Of a stretch of DNA of 64,000 nt, positions 9,303 through 17,820 are shown piece after piece. The stretch spans positions 310,001 through 374,000 of the forward strand of contig CAIQHF010000036.1 in assembly GCA_903871605.1 (NCBI GenBank), in the 5' to 3' direction. Positions within the stretch are counted from its first letter, which is position 1. Each line of letters begins with the position of its first letter. The translations under genes and the position numbers were made by a program. Source of the stretch: an uncultured Sphingomonadaceae bacterium (GTDB lineage: Bacteria; Pseudomonadota; Alphaproteobacteria; Sphingomonadales; Sphingomonadaceae). The notes under the pieces were generated by a model. It worked only from the letters and a program-made list of their open reading frames with translations. It was not told the DNA's origin and searched no databases.

Positions 9303-9611
9303 ATGGGCGACGATGATTATGTGTATGACGAGGCGAGCGGCGAGTGGTTGCCGGCGTCCGCGCTCGGCGCGACCGCAGACATTGCCACGAGCGCGGTCGT
9401 CGAAGTGCGCGATGCGGTCGGCAATCTGCTCGCCGACGGCGATCAGGTGACGCTGATCAAGGATCTGACGGTCAAGGGCGCCGGACAGACGCTCAAGCGC
9501 GGGACGCTGATCAAGTCGATCCGGCTGACCGGGGACGCACAGGAGATTGATTGCCGGTACGACGGGATCAAGGGGCTCGTGCTGCGCGCCGAGTTCGTCC
9601 GCAAACGCTGA
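9303..9611 (+). CDS. PhnA-domain protein lacking the zinc ribbon
   Basis: A 102-residue protein beginning one base after the lipoprotein stop. Residues ~33-102 match the C-terminal PhnA/YjdM domain: V-V-E-V-RDA-GN-L-DGD-VTLIKDL-VKG, then LKRGT-IKSIRLT and IDCRYDGIKGLVL-EFV. Full-length PhnA proteins carry an N-terminal zinc ribbon; here there is only a short acidic leader without a Cys pair. PhnA proteins are often labelled alkylphosphonate utilisation, yet their real function is unclear, and no phn genes are adjacent. Confidence 0.82.
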   Translation: MGDDDYVYDEASGEWLPASALGATADIATSAVVEVRDAVGNLLADGDQVTLIKDLTVKGAGQTLKRGTLIKSIRLTGDAQEIDCRYDGIKGLVLRAEFVRKR

Positions 9612-9675
9612 CGGGGGTTCGGGCCACACGCCTAGGAGGTGCCGCCGCGGCGCACTGCGAATTGCGCTTGCTCAA

Positions 9676-9695
9676 ACGATAGTCCCGACTATGGT
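9676..9695. promoter_or_regulatory. palindromic operator candidate, site 1 (TetR-type)
   Basis: ACGATAGTC-CC-GACTATGGT is an inverted repeat with one mismatch in the nine-base arms, lying 34-53 bases before the receptor start at 9729. A near-copy occurs at 13801-13820, and both are preceded by CGCTTG at a similar distance. It is a likely binding site of the TetR regulator encoded at 13144. Confidence 0.55.
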
Positions 9696-9728
9696 TGCTG
9701 CATCGCCAACATCGCTCTTGGGGGGCCG

Positions 9729-11978
9729 ATGTATAGGAACCATGTCCGTTTCGCCGGCATAGTGCCGATCCTGCTGTCTGCCAGCGGCGTGTCCGCGCAG
9801 ACGCCGCCGCCGCCCGCAGCGCCGGTACCCCAGATCGGCGAAATCATCGTCACCGCGCAGAAACGCTCCGAAAGGCTTCAGGACGTGCCGATCGCGGTTA
9901 CGGCGATCAGCGGCGACGCGATCAGGAACCGCCGGATCGCCGATATCGTCGATCTCTCCAATCAGGCGCCGGGCGTCCAGATCAAGGCCGATGACAGCGC
10001 CGCCAATCCGCGCATCTTCATCCGTGGTGTCGGGGTCAACGATTTCAATCCGACCACAGCGAGCGCGGTCGGCATCTATGTCGACGGCGTCTATGTCGGC
10101 TCCCCGCTCGCCCAGCGCGCCGGCTTCTTCGATCTCCAGCAGGTCGAGGTGCTCCGCGGACCTCAGGGTACGCTCTACGGACGCAACACCACAGGTGGCG
10201 CGATCAACCTGACGACGCGCAAACCCGGCGACACGCCCGAAGGCGATCTCTCGATCGATTACGGCCGGTTCAACTCGGTCGATGTCCAGGGCGGCATCAG
10301 CGTCCCGCTGTCGAAGGAGCTTGTCTCCTTCCGCCTCGCCGGTCTCTACCAGCGCGATGACGGCTATTCGCTCAACCGGCTGACCGGCGACCGTGGCAAC
10401 AATGCCAAGCGCTGGGATCTGCGCGGCACCTTCCACGTCACACCCGCGAGCAACGTCACCGATGACCTGACGATCAGCGGCGGGCATTCGCGCGGCAGTT
10501 CGATCTTCGCCTACGAGCGCTCGCTGCTTCCGCAGACGGTTGCTGCGACCGGCGCCGACGGACTGTGCGCGCCCGCCTATTATACGTCGGGCCAGTGCAC
10601 CAACATCCTGGGTTACGCCAATACCAGCAAGGATCTGTACCAGGGCGACTATCGCTTCGAGGGCAAGGACCACGTCAATCTGTTCGGCGTCACCAATACG
10701 CTGACCTATGATATCGGATCCGCCAGCATCGTCTCGGTCACGGGGTTCCAGCGCGCGACCCGCGACGACCTCGAGGAGACCGACGCCAATCCGCTCGAGG
10801 TGATCGCCTCGCGCTATATCGCGGATCAGGACACCACCAGCCAGGAGTTGCGGCTCCAGTCGAACGGCCACCCCCGACTGCGCTACGTCGCAGGCCTCTA
10901 TTATGCGCATGATACGCTGCGCAGCACGTCGGACTATGACGTGCTCCCGCCTCTGCAGCCGTTCTTCTCGCTCGCCGACCAGGCGGTCATCGGACTTGGT
11001 CATATCTACTGGCCGTTTCGCCAGACCAGCGACAGCTATGCCGCCTTCGGACAGCTCGACTATGATCTGACCGACAAGCTCAGCATTACCGGTGGATTGC
11101 GCTATTCGGCCGACCGCAAGCGATTCCACTATGTCAGCGAACTCAATGAGGCCACAGGTTCGCTTATCCTGTTCACGTTCGACGATGCCCAGACCTTCAG
11201 TTCGGTGTCGGGTCGCGCGGGCATCCAATATAAGCTGGGCGCCGGCGCCAATATCTACGCCAGCTACGATCGCGGCACCAAGAGCGGCGGCTTCTTCAGC
11301 GGCGAGACGACCGACATCAACGAGATCGGCCCGTACAAGGACGAAACCGTCAACGCCTATCAGGCCGGCGTGAAGACCGAGTGGTTCGACCGCAAGCTGC
11401 GCGCCAATCTCGCAATCTTCTACTATGATTACCAGAATCTGCAGGTCTATCAGACCGTCGTCCACGGTCTCGTCACCGAGCAACTCTTCACCAACGCCTC
11501 CGCTGCCCGGATGTATGGTGGCGAGCTCGAACTCGAGGCGACGCCCGCGCACGGGCTCGACCTTGCCGTCAACACGGCGTTGCTGAGCGCGAAATACCGC
11601 AATTTCCAGTCCGAGGGCGCGAACTATTCGGGCAATATCTTGCCGTCGGCGCCAAAGGTCAGTCTCCAGGCGTCGGCGCATTATGAGCATGCGCTCGCCA
11701 GCGGAACGTTCGTCGGCGAGATCGACGTCGCCTATCGCAGCAAGATCTATTTCGACACCTCCAACGCCGCGCGGCTGAGTGATCCCGGCCGGACCTTCGT
11801 CGATGGCCGCATCGCTTGGCGCCTGCCCGGCGACAAATATGAGATTGGCCTCTGGGCAAAGAACATCTTCAACGAGACCAACATCAGCGACATTACGCCG
11901 GTCGCCAGCCTGGGCTTCGATCAGGTCAATCCCGGCCCACCGCGCACCTTCGGTCTCTCGCTGCGGGCGCGCTATTGA
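9729..11978 (+). CDS. TonB-dependent outer-membrane receptor
   Basis: About 749 residues. ATG 9729 follows a GGGGGG stretch and yields a short signal peptide ending ASGVSAQ. The plug starts EIIVTAQKRSERLQDVPIAV and contains VEVLRGPQGTLYGRNTTGG, the classic sphingomonad/Caulobacter receptor signature. The barrel ends in aromatic SLRARY. The stop overlaps the start of the MFS gene, so receptor and inner-membrane transporter are co-translated and probably act in series on one substrate. A candidate TetR operator lies just upstream. Confidence 0.93.
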   Translation: MYRNHVRFAGIVPILLSASGVSAQTPPPPAAPVPQIGEIIVTAQKRSERLQDVPIAVTAISGDAIRNRRIADIVDLSNQAPGVQIKADDSAANPRIFIRGVGVNDFNPTTASAVGIYVDGVYVGSPLAQRAGFFDLQQVEVLRGPQGTLYGRNTTGGAINLTTRKPGDTPEGDLSIDYGRFNSVDVQGGISVPLSKELVSFRLAGLYQRDDGYSLNRLTGDRGNNAKRWDLRGTFHVTPASNVTDDLTISGGHSRGSSIFAYERSLLPQTVAATGADGLCAPAYYTSGQCTNILGYANTSKDLYQGDYRFEGKDHVNLFGVTNTLTYDIGSASIVSVTGFQRATRDDLEETDANPLEVIASRYIADQDTTSQELRLQSNGHPRLRYVAGLYYAHDTLRSTSDYDVLPPLQPFFSLADQAVIGLGHIYWPFRQTSDSYAAFGQLDYDLTDKLSITGGLRYSADRKRFHYVSELNEATGSLILFTFDDAQTFSSVSGRAGIQYKLGAGANIYASYDRGTKSGGFFSGETTDINEIGPYKDETVNAYQAGVKTEWFDRKLRANLAIFYYDYQNLQVYQTVVHGLVTEQLFTNASAARMYGGELELEATPAHGLDLAVNTALLSAKYRNFQSEGANYSGNILPSAPKVSLQASAHYEHALASGTFVGEIDVAYRSKIYFDTSNAARLSDPGRTFVDGRIAWRLPGDKYEIGLWAKNIFNETNISDITPVASLGFDQVNPGPPRTFGLSLRARY

Positions 11979-13147
11979 CGGTGGATGCCGCCGGCGCTGT
12001 GGGCGGCTGGGTCGGGCCGCCTCCACGTCCGGCCGAGCGGTGCGCAACGCTGTTCGTCGGCGTCGCGGGGCTGATGTTCGCCGGGGTCGGCCCGTTGCTG
12101 CTCGGCGCGCTCGAGGCGGCGCACCGGTTGAGCGCGGCGCAGATCGGGCTTGCGGGAACCGCTGAGCTGTTGGCGATGGGGCTGGCGGCCGGGCTGACCG
12201 GACCGCTGCTGGGCGTGGTGCGGCTCCGCCCGCTGGCCGTGACGTGCGGCTTGCTCATGGCAATCCTCAATCTCGCCACGATCACGGCCAGCGGCGGATG
12301 GCTGATCCTGCTGCGTGCACTCAACGGCCTGCCGAGCGGGAGCCTGGTATGGCTGATGACGGGAATGATCGTCCGCGCACCGCATCCCGAGCGCTGGGCG
12401 GGGCTGTATCTGACGCTCCAGACGCTTGCGCAGCTTGCCATGGTCGCGGTGCTGACGGCGTTCGTGCTGGCGCCGTTCGGTGTCGATGGCGGCTTCAGCG
12501 CGCTTGCCATGCTCGGCGGGGCTACCGCGCTCTCCGGCCTCGCGGTGCCGAGCTCCTACGCGCCGCTTCGCGACGATAGCAAGACGCATGGCGGCTGGCC
12601 GGGTGCGCGCGGCTGGTGGGCGCTCGCAGCGGGATTCTGCATGCTTGCCTTCATCCTGGCCGTGTGGATGTATCTCGCGCCGCTCGCGCGGCAGGCGGGA
12701 TTGTCCGAGGAGCTTGCCGGCACGGCGATCGCGATCTCGCTCGGCGCACAGGTCTTGGGAGGCGCCGCCGCAACGCTTCTCGCGGGGCGGCTGGCGTGGT
12801 TTGCGACGCTGATCCTCTCCATCGCCGGTCTGGTCGGTGTGATGGTGCTGCTCGCCTGGCAGCCGGGGCCGCTGGCGTTCCTCGCCTGCGTCGCCGGTTT
12901 CGGCTTTCTCTGGCTGTTCTCGACGCCATTCCTCGCAGCGCTGGCGATCGATGCCGATCCGAGCCGCCGCGCCGCAGCGCTCGGATCGGGCGCGCAATTG
13001 CTCGGCTGCAGCGGGGGCCCGCTGCTCGCGTCGCTGGTCGTGCGTGACGGCGAGGTGCGCGGAAGCCTCGTGCTGGGCGTCGCGCTGGCGCTCCTTTGCA
13101 CCGTCATCGTGATCGGGCTGCGTTTTACCGCTAGACGCAGCCGATGA
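11975..13147 (+). CDS. MFS transporter
   Basis: About 390 residues, hydrophobic almost throughout, with about twelve transmembrane segments and an Ala/Leu/Gly-rich composition typical of major facilitator permeases. The start is TTG 11975 (overlapping the receptor stop as TTGA) or GTG 11981. No family-specific substrate motif was recognised. Its position between a TonB receptor and a TetR gene, with catabolic enzymes downstream, suggests uptake of the pathway substrate, although efflux is possible. Confidence 0.8.
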   Translation: MTVDAAGAVGGWVGPPPRPAERCATLFVGVAGLMFAGVGPLLLGALEAAHRLSAAQIGLAGTAELLAMGLAAGLTGPLLGVVRLRPLAVTCGLLMAILNLATITASGGWLILLRALNGLPSGSLVWLMTGMIVRAPHPERWAGLYLTLQTLAQLAMVAVLTAFVLAPFGVDGGFSALAMLGGATALSGLAVPSSYAPLRDDSKTHGGWPGARGWWALAAGFCMLAFILAVWMYLAPLARQAGLSEELAGTAIAISLGAQVLGGAAATLLAGRLAWFATLILSIAGLVGVMVLLAWQPGPLAFLACVAGFGFLWLFSTPFLAALAIDADPSRRAAALGSGAQLLGCSGGPLLASLVVRDGEVRGSLVLGVALALLCTVIVIGLRFTARRSR

Positions 13148-13788
13148 CCGCCGTTCCACCCAAACGCTTCCGCCTCAAGGCCAAGCTCCAGCCGACGCAG
13201 GCGCGGGCGCAGGATACATATGAGGTGATCCTCGCGACCGCCGGCGAGATGCTGCGCGATCGGGGGTTCGAGCAACTCACCACCAACGCGATCTGCCAGA
13301 GGGCTGGGCTGACGCCACCCGCGCTTTATCGGTATTTTCCGAACAAATATGCGATCCTCAAGGAGTTGGGCGATCGACTGATGGCCGCGCAGGACGAGGA
13401 GATGATCGGCTGGATCGAGTCGGGCGGGCTTGCCGGCGCGACGTTCGACGAGCGGCTGGCCAGCATCGTCGCGATCCAGACGCGCATGGCCGAGATCATC
13501 CGCGCATTTCCGGGCGGCATCGCGATCGGCCGCGCGTTGCGCGCCGTGCCGATGCTCCAGAAGCTGCGCTTTGCATCACGCGACATGGTGGCGACCGAGC
13601 TCGCCGCTGCGATCGGCCCGCTCTATCCGCGCGTGGACGGGTCGCGGCTCGCGGTTGCGACGCGGATGCTCGTCGAGCTCAGCTATGCGGCGACCGAGAT
13701 GATGGTCGAGGAGCCCGATCGCGACGTCGACCGGCTGGCGGTCGAGGTCTGCCGGATGTTCGTGCTCTATTTCGACGATCTGGGTTGA
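13144..13788 (+). CDS. TetR-family transcriptional regulator
   Basis: A 214-residue protein whose ATG overlaps the MFS stop. An N-terminal TetR DNA-binding domain occupies residues ~22-75: RGFEQLTTNAICQRAGLTPP followed by ALYRYFPNKYAIL is the canonical helix-turn-helix region. The C-terminal ligand domain is unremarkable. It probably represses its own catabolic block: the repeated palindromes at 9676-9695 and 13801-13820 lie before the receptor and before the next gene. Confidence 0.9.
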   Translation: MTAVPPKRFRLKAKLQPTQARAQDTYEVILATAGEMLRDRGFEQLTTNAICQRAGLTPPALYRYFPNKYAILKELGDRLMAAQDEEMIGWIESGGLAGATFDERLASIVAIQTRMAEIIRAFPGGIAIGRALRAVPMLQKLRFASRDMVATELAAAIGPLYPRVDGSRLAVATRMLVELSYAATEMMVEEPDRDVDRLAVEVCRMFVLYFDDLG

Positions 13789-13800
13789 CGCTTGTCGCGT

Positions 13801-13820
13801 AAGATAGCTTTGACTATCGT
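13801..13820. promoter_or_regulatory. palindromic operator candidate, site 2 (TetR-type)
   Basis: AAGATAGCT-TT-GACTATCGT aligns without gaps to the site at 9676-9695. Its right arm is the exact reverse complement of that site's left arm. It lies 20-39 bases before the flavoenzyme start at 13841 and after the TetR stop, implying a second regulated promoter inside the block. Confidence 0.55.
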
Positions 13821-13840
13821 CTCCGCGAGGGAGGATTCGC

Positions 13841-15121
13841 ATGCAGTGGAGCAACTGGTCGCGCAGCGTATCCGCAACCCCGGCGCGGTTCACGCGGCCG
13901 CGGACACATGCAGAGCTGGCATCGCTGGTACGGGCGTCGCGCAAGCTTCGCGCGACCGGCGCCGGTCACAGCTTCATGCCATTATGCGCGACCGACGGGA
14001 CGCTGCTCAGCCTCGCCGACTTTGAGGGGACGATCGAGATCGGCCCCGATCGCCAGACCGCCTGGGCGCCCGCCGGCTGGGGGCTCGATCGGCTGACCGC
14101 CGCGCTGTGGGCGGAAGGGCTGTCGCTGATCAACCAGGGCGACATCAATCCCCAATCGCTGGCAGGTGCGACCGCGACGGGAACGCATGGCACCGGCGAG
14201 ACGCTGGGCAGCCTCTCGACGCAGGCCTGCGGCTTTCGCCTGATGCTTGCCGACGGCAGCGTCATCGAATGCGATGCGGACCGGAACGCCGAATTGTACG
14301 AGGCACAACGCCTTTCGCTCGGCTTGTTCGGCATCGCGCTCTCGATCCGTATTCATGTCCTTCCGGCCTATTATCTCGAGGAGCGGATCGAACGCCGCCC
14401 GCTTGCCGAGATGGCGGACCGCCTTGACGAACTCGCCGCCGCCACGCGCCATTTCGAATTTTTTGTCTTTCCCTACTCCGATTTCGTGATCTTCAAGACG
14501 CTCCACCCGGTCGAGCCCGAGGGCGGTTTCGTGCCCGGCACCGACGTCGACGAAGGCATTTTCCGAGCCGCCTGCCAGATCGGCAAGGCGGTGCCGTTCG
14601 CGATTCCTGCGATGCAGCGTTTGATGATGCGCCTGTCCGGCAAGCCGACACGCCGCGTCGGGCCGGCCTATGCGATCTTCCCGTCGGATCGCACCGTCCG
14701 CTTCGAGGAGATGGAATATGAGATGCCCCGCGCGACCGGCATGGCGACGCTGCTCGAGGCGATCGCCTATATTCGTCGCAAGCGCCTGCCGATCGCCTTT
14801 CCGTTCGAGTTTCGCATCACCGCCGCCGACGATATCTGGATGAGCCCGTTCAACGCCGGCCCGTCGGCCTCGATCTCCTTCCACCAATATGCCGGCATGC
14901 CGTGGCAGGCGCCGTTCGCTGAGATGGAGGCGATATTGCGGGCAGGGGGTGGGCGTCCGCACTGGGCCAAGCGCCACACGCTGACTCCGGAGGATGTCCA
15001 CCGGCTCTACCCCCGAACATCCGACTATATGCGCGTGCGGGAAGCGGTCGATCCCGCGCAAAAATTCGTCAATGCCGATCTTGCCAGGCTGTTCGGGCTC
15101 GCCGCGCCGCAAAAGGATTGA
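13841..15121 (+). CDS. FAD-linked oxidoreductase of the D-arabinono-1,4-lactone oxidase family
   Basis: About 426 residues with a strong ribosome site (GAGGGAGG). The N-terminal VAO-type FAD domain contains ATGAGHSFM; His43 is in the place of the covalent-flavin histidine of gulonolactone/arabinonolactone oxidases. The C-terminal ALO domain ends with the family motif GRPHWAKRHTL. Family members oxidise sugar-1,4-lactones or alditols using oxygen or another acceptor. Here it is 3 bases upstream of a PLP aldolase-like gene and in one block with an aldehyde dehydrogenase, so an alcohol or hydroxy-acid oxidation step in catabolism is more plausible than vitamin C synthesis. Confidence 0.85.
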   Translation: MQWSNWSRSVSATPARFTRPRTHAELASLVRASRKLRATGAGHSFMPLCATDGTLLSLADFEGTIEIGPDRQTAWAPAGWGLDRLTAALWAEGLSLINQGDINPQSLAGATATGTHGTGETLGSLSTQACGFRLMLADGSVIECDADRNAELYEAQRLSLGLFGIALSIRIHVLPAYYLEERIERRPLAEMADRLDELAAATRHFEFFVFPYSDFVIFKTLHPVEPEGGFVPGTDVDEGIFRAACQIGKAVPFAIPAMQRLMMRLSGKPTRRVGPAYAIFPSDRTVRFEEMEYEMPRATGMATLLEAIAYIRRKRLPIAFPFEFRITAADDIWMSPFNAGPSASISFHQYAGMPWQAPFAEMEAILRAGGGRPHWAKRHTLTPEDVHRLYPRTSDYMRVREAVDPAQKFVNADLARLFGLAAPQKD

Positions 15122-15124
15122 CCG

Positions 15125-16270
15125 ATGACCGACGAGGAACTCCATGCCCATCTGATCGACCAGCAGGGCTCCCGCGGCGATCTCAATACGCCGGTGCTCG
15201 TCGTCGAACTCGATGCGCTCGGCCGCAACATCGCGAAGATGGCCGCGTTTGCAGATATGCACGGGGTCAAGCTGCGCCCGCATGCCAAGACGCACAAAAG
15301 CCCCGAGATCGGGCGTCGCCAGATCGAGGCGGGCGCGATCGGCCTGTGTTGCGCCAAGATCGGCGAGGCCGAGGTGATGGCCGACGCGGGATTGACCGGC
15401 CTGCACATCACCTCGCCGGTGGTCTCACCGCCCGCGATGACGCGCCTCGCGACGCTCAACCTGCGCAGCGAAGCGCTGATGTGCGTCGTCGACGATCCCG
15501 CGAACGTCCGTGCGCTCGGTACGGCGGTGGTGGCGGCAGGTGAGGTGCCGCTGTCGGTCGCGATCGATATCGACCCTGGTATCCGGCGCACCGGTGTGCC
15601 GACGCCAGAGGCTGCGGTCGCGGTGCTCGAGGCGATCCGGGAGACGCCGTCGCTGCGATATCGCGGCGTGCAATGCTATTGCGGCTTCCAGCAGCATATC
15701 GCGGGTTTCGCCGAACGCGAGGCGGCGATGCTCGATCGCGCGGCATTCGTCCGCAGCGTGATCGCCGCGTTGAGCGAGGCCGGCGGTCGACCCGAGATCG
15801 TGACGGGCGGGGGCACGGGGACGCACCGCATCGACGTCGCGCTCGACCTGTTCACCGAGCTCCAGGTCGGCTCCTATGTGTTCATGGACAGCCAGTATCT
15901 CGCTTGCGACCTGACGGGAGACGGGGGGGGGCCGCCATTCGAGACCGCGCTGATGATCGATGCGCGCGTCGTCAGCGCGACGGGGCCCGCGATGGCCACG
16001 CTCGACGCGGGCTTCAAGGCGTTCGCAACCGACGCCGAGCCACCGCAGATCCTGAGCGGCGCCCCGGACGGCGCCAAATATTTCTTCATGGGCGACGAGC
16101 ATGGCGCGATCTTCTCGATTTCGGGCGTGCTGCCGGGACTCGCCGAGGTGGTGACGCTCGCCGCGCCGCACTGCGATCCGACGGTCAATCTCTACGACAC
16201 CTATCACGTCGTCCAGGGCGATACGCTGCGCGCGCTGTGGCCGATCGCCGCGCGGGGGCGTTCGCGGTGA
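15125..16270 (+). CDS. DSD1-family PLP enzyme (D-threonine aldolase/3-hydroxy-D-aspartate aldolase-like)
   Basis: About 381 residues. It has the fold type III PLP domain of the alanine-racemase superfamily, with lysine in RPHAKTHK (Lys55), a GGGTGT phosphate-binding loop near residue 235, and a C-terminal domain with GDEHG and the PHCD motif whose His/Cys bind the divalent metal in D-threonine aldolases. The known reaction is retro-aldol cleavage (or dehydration) of beta-hydroxy-D-amino acids, giving glycine and an aldehyde. The downstream aldehyde dehydrogenase overlaps its stop codon, which fits an aldehyde product. The exact substrate is unknown. Confidence 0.85.
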   Translation: MTDEELHAHLIDQQGSRGDLNTPVLVVELDALGRNIAKMAAFADMHGVKLRPHAKTHKSPEIGRRQIEAGAIGLCCAKIGEAEVMADAGLTGLHITSPVVSPPAMTRLATLNLRSEALMCVVDDPANVRALGTAVVAAGEVPLSVAIDIDPGIRRTGVPTPEAAVAVLEAIRETPSLRYRGVQCYCGFQQHIAGFAEREAAMLDRAAFVRSVIAALSEAGGRPEIVTGGGTGTHRIDVALDLFTELQVGSYVFMDSQYLACDLTGDGGGPPFETALMIDARVVSATGPAMATLDAGFKAFATDAEPPQILSGAPDGAKYFFMGDEHGAIFSISGVLPGLAEVVTLAAPHCDPTVNLYDTYHVVQGDTLRALWPIAARGRSR

Positions 16271-17661
16271 CCGAGATCGATGACGCACGACGGCTGCTCG
16301 CGCTGCAGCGCGCTGCCCATCGCCGGGACGGGACACCCGATGCGGCGGTGCGCCGCGATCGGCTGAGGCGGCTCGAACGATTGGTCGGCGATTATTTCGA
16401 TCGCTTCGCCGCCGCGATCTCGGACGATTTCGGCAATCGATCACCCGTCGAAACGCTGCTCCTCGAGACGATGGGCGCGGTCGGCGCGATCCGCTACGCC
16501 CGCCGCCATGTCGCGCGCTGGATGAAGCCCGAACGTCGGCGGGTCGGGCGCAACTTCTGGCCCGGCCGCGCCTATGTGCACCATGAGCCGCTCGGCGTCG
16601 TCGGGATCGTCTCGCCCTGGAACTACCCGCTGCTGCTCGCGCTCTCGCCGCTGGTCGATGCGATCGCGGCGGGCAATCGAGCGATCCTCAAGCCGTCCGA
16701 GCAGACCCCGCGTTTCTCGGCGCTGTTGGCGAGCGCGATCGGCGCGACGTTCGCGCCCGAGGAGGTCGCGGTCGTCATCGGCGGCCCCGATGTCGGCGCC
16801 GCCTTCGCGGCACTCTCCTGGGATCATCTGCTGTTCACCGGATCGACGGCGATCGGGCGCAAGGTGGCGCTGGCGGCCGCTGACGGGCTGGTCCCGCTGA
16901 CGCTCGAACTCGGCGGCAAATCGCCCGCGATCATCTGTCCGTCGGCGTCGCTCGCCAAGGCCGCCAACGCGATCGCGTGGGGCAAGTTCGTCAATGCAGG
17001 GCAGACCTGCATCGCGCCTGATTATGTCCTCGCGCCCGCCGGCGAGGTCCACGCGGCGGCGGAGGCGATCATGCGTGAGGTCCGGCGCTTCTACCCCGAT
17101 CTCGGACCGGACTATGGCGCGCTGATCGGCGAGCGCGCGTTCGACCGTGTCAGCATGCAGGTGGAGCAGGCGGTCAACTCCGGTGCTGCGGTGATCACCC
17201 ATGGCACGCCTGCGGACCGTGCGGCGCGACGCTTCCCGCCGACGATCGTGATCGAGCCGCCGCTGGATGGTGCATTGATGCGCGAGGAGATCTTCGGGCC
17301 CGTGCTGCCGATCATCGGCTATCGCGATCTCGACTCGGCGCTGGCGTTCGTCGCCGATCGGCCGCATCCGCTGGCGCTCTATTGTTTCGCCGAACGCCGC
17401 GCCGAGATCGACCATGTCCTCGGCCGCTCGCAATCAGGCGGCGTCACGGTCAACGGAACGCTCGTTCATATCGGCCAGGAAAGCCTGCCGTTCGGCGGCG
17501 TCGGGGCAAGCGGCATGGGAAGCTATCATGGCCGGGCCGGATTCGATCGCCTCAGCCATGCGCGCGGCGTCTTCCGCGTCGGCCGGTTCAACCCCGCCAA
17601 GCTGCTGTTTCCGCCCTATGGCAGGGGCACACGCCGCCTGATCGGCTTGCTGATGCGATAA
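16267..17661 (+). CDS. aldehyde dehydrogenase, coniferyl-aldehyde type
   Basis: About 464 residues starting at GTG 16267, which overlaps the previous stop (GTGA). It has the NAD(P) aldehyde dehydrogenase fold with GVVGIVSPWNYP, the general-base motif ELGGKSP (Glu214) and catalytic GQTCIAPDY (Cys248). The short N-terminus and Ala/Arg-rich early region resemble the coniferyl/aryl-aldehyde dehydrogenase group rather than betaine-aldehyde types. It probably oxidises the aldehyde released by the upstream PLP enzyme to a carboxylic acid. Confidence 0.87.
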   Translation: MTEIDDARRLLALQRAAHRRDGTPDAAVRRDRLRRLERLVGDYFDRFAAAISDDFGNRSPVETLLLETMGAVGAIRYARRHVARWMKPERRRVGRNFWPGRAYVHHEPLGVVGIVSPWNYPLLLALSPLVDAIAAGNRAILKPSEQTPRFSALLASAIGATFAPEEVAVVIGGPDVGAAFAALSWDHLLFTGSTAIGRKVALAAADGLVPLTLELGGKSPAIICPSASLAKAANAIAWGKFVNAGQTCIAPDYVLAPAGEVHAAAEAIMREVRRFYPDLGPDYGALIGERAFDRVSMQVEQAVNSGAAVITHGTPADRAARRFPPTIVIEPPLDGALMREEIFGPVLPIIGYRDLDSALAFVADRPHPLALYCFAERRAEIDHVLGRSQSGGVTVNGTLVHIGQESLPFGGVGASGMGSYHGRAGFDRLSHARGVFRVGRFNPAKLLFPPYGRGTRRLIGLLMR

Positions 17662-17820
17662 GAACGCGATCGCAGCGACCCGGCGATCCGGCGCGCGTGC
17701 ACTCGGATTGAGGGCCCTAGGCAGCGATAGCGCATCCGAACAAGACAGCCGAATTCGACGGCCCGCCGGGGATCGATGGGCCTCCCTCCCGCATTGAGAC
17801 GCGGGGGCCAGGAGGCGACG

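Noticed and set aside
9672-12047. 791-codon minus-strand frame opposite the second receptor
   Set aside because: Antisense shadow of a well-supported receptor gene.
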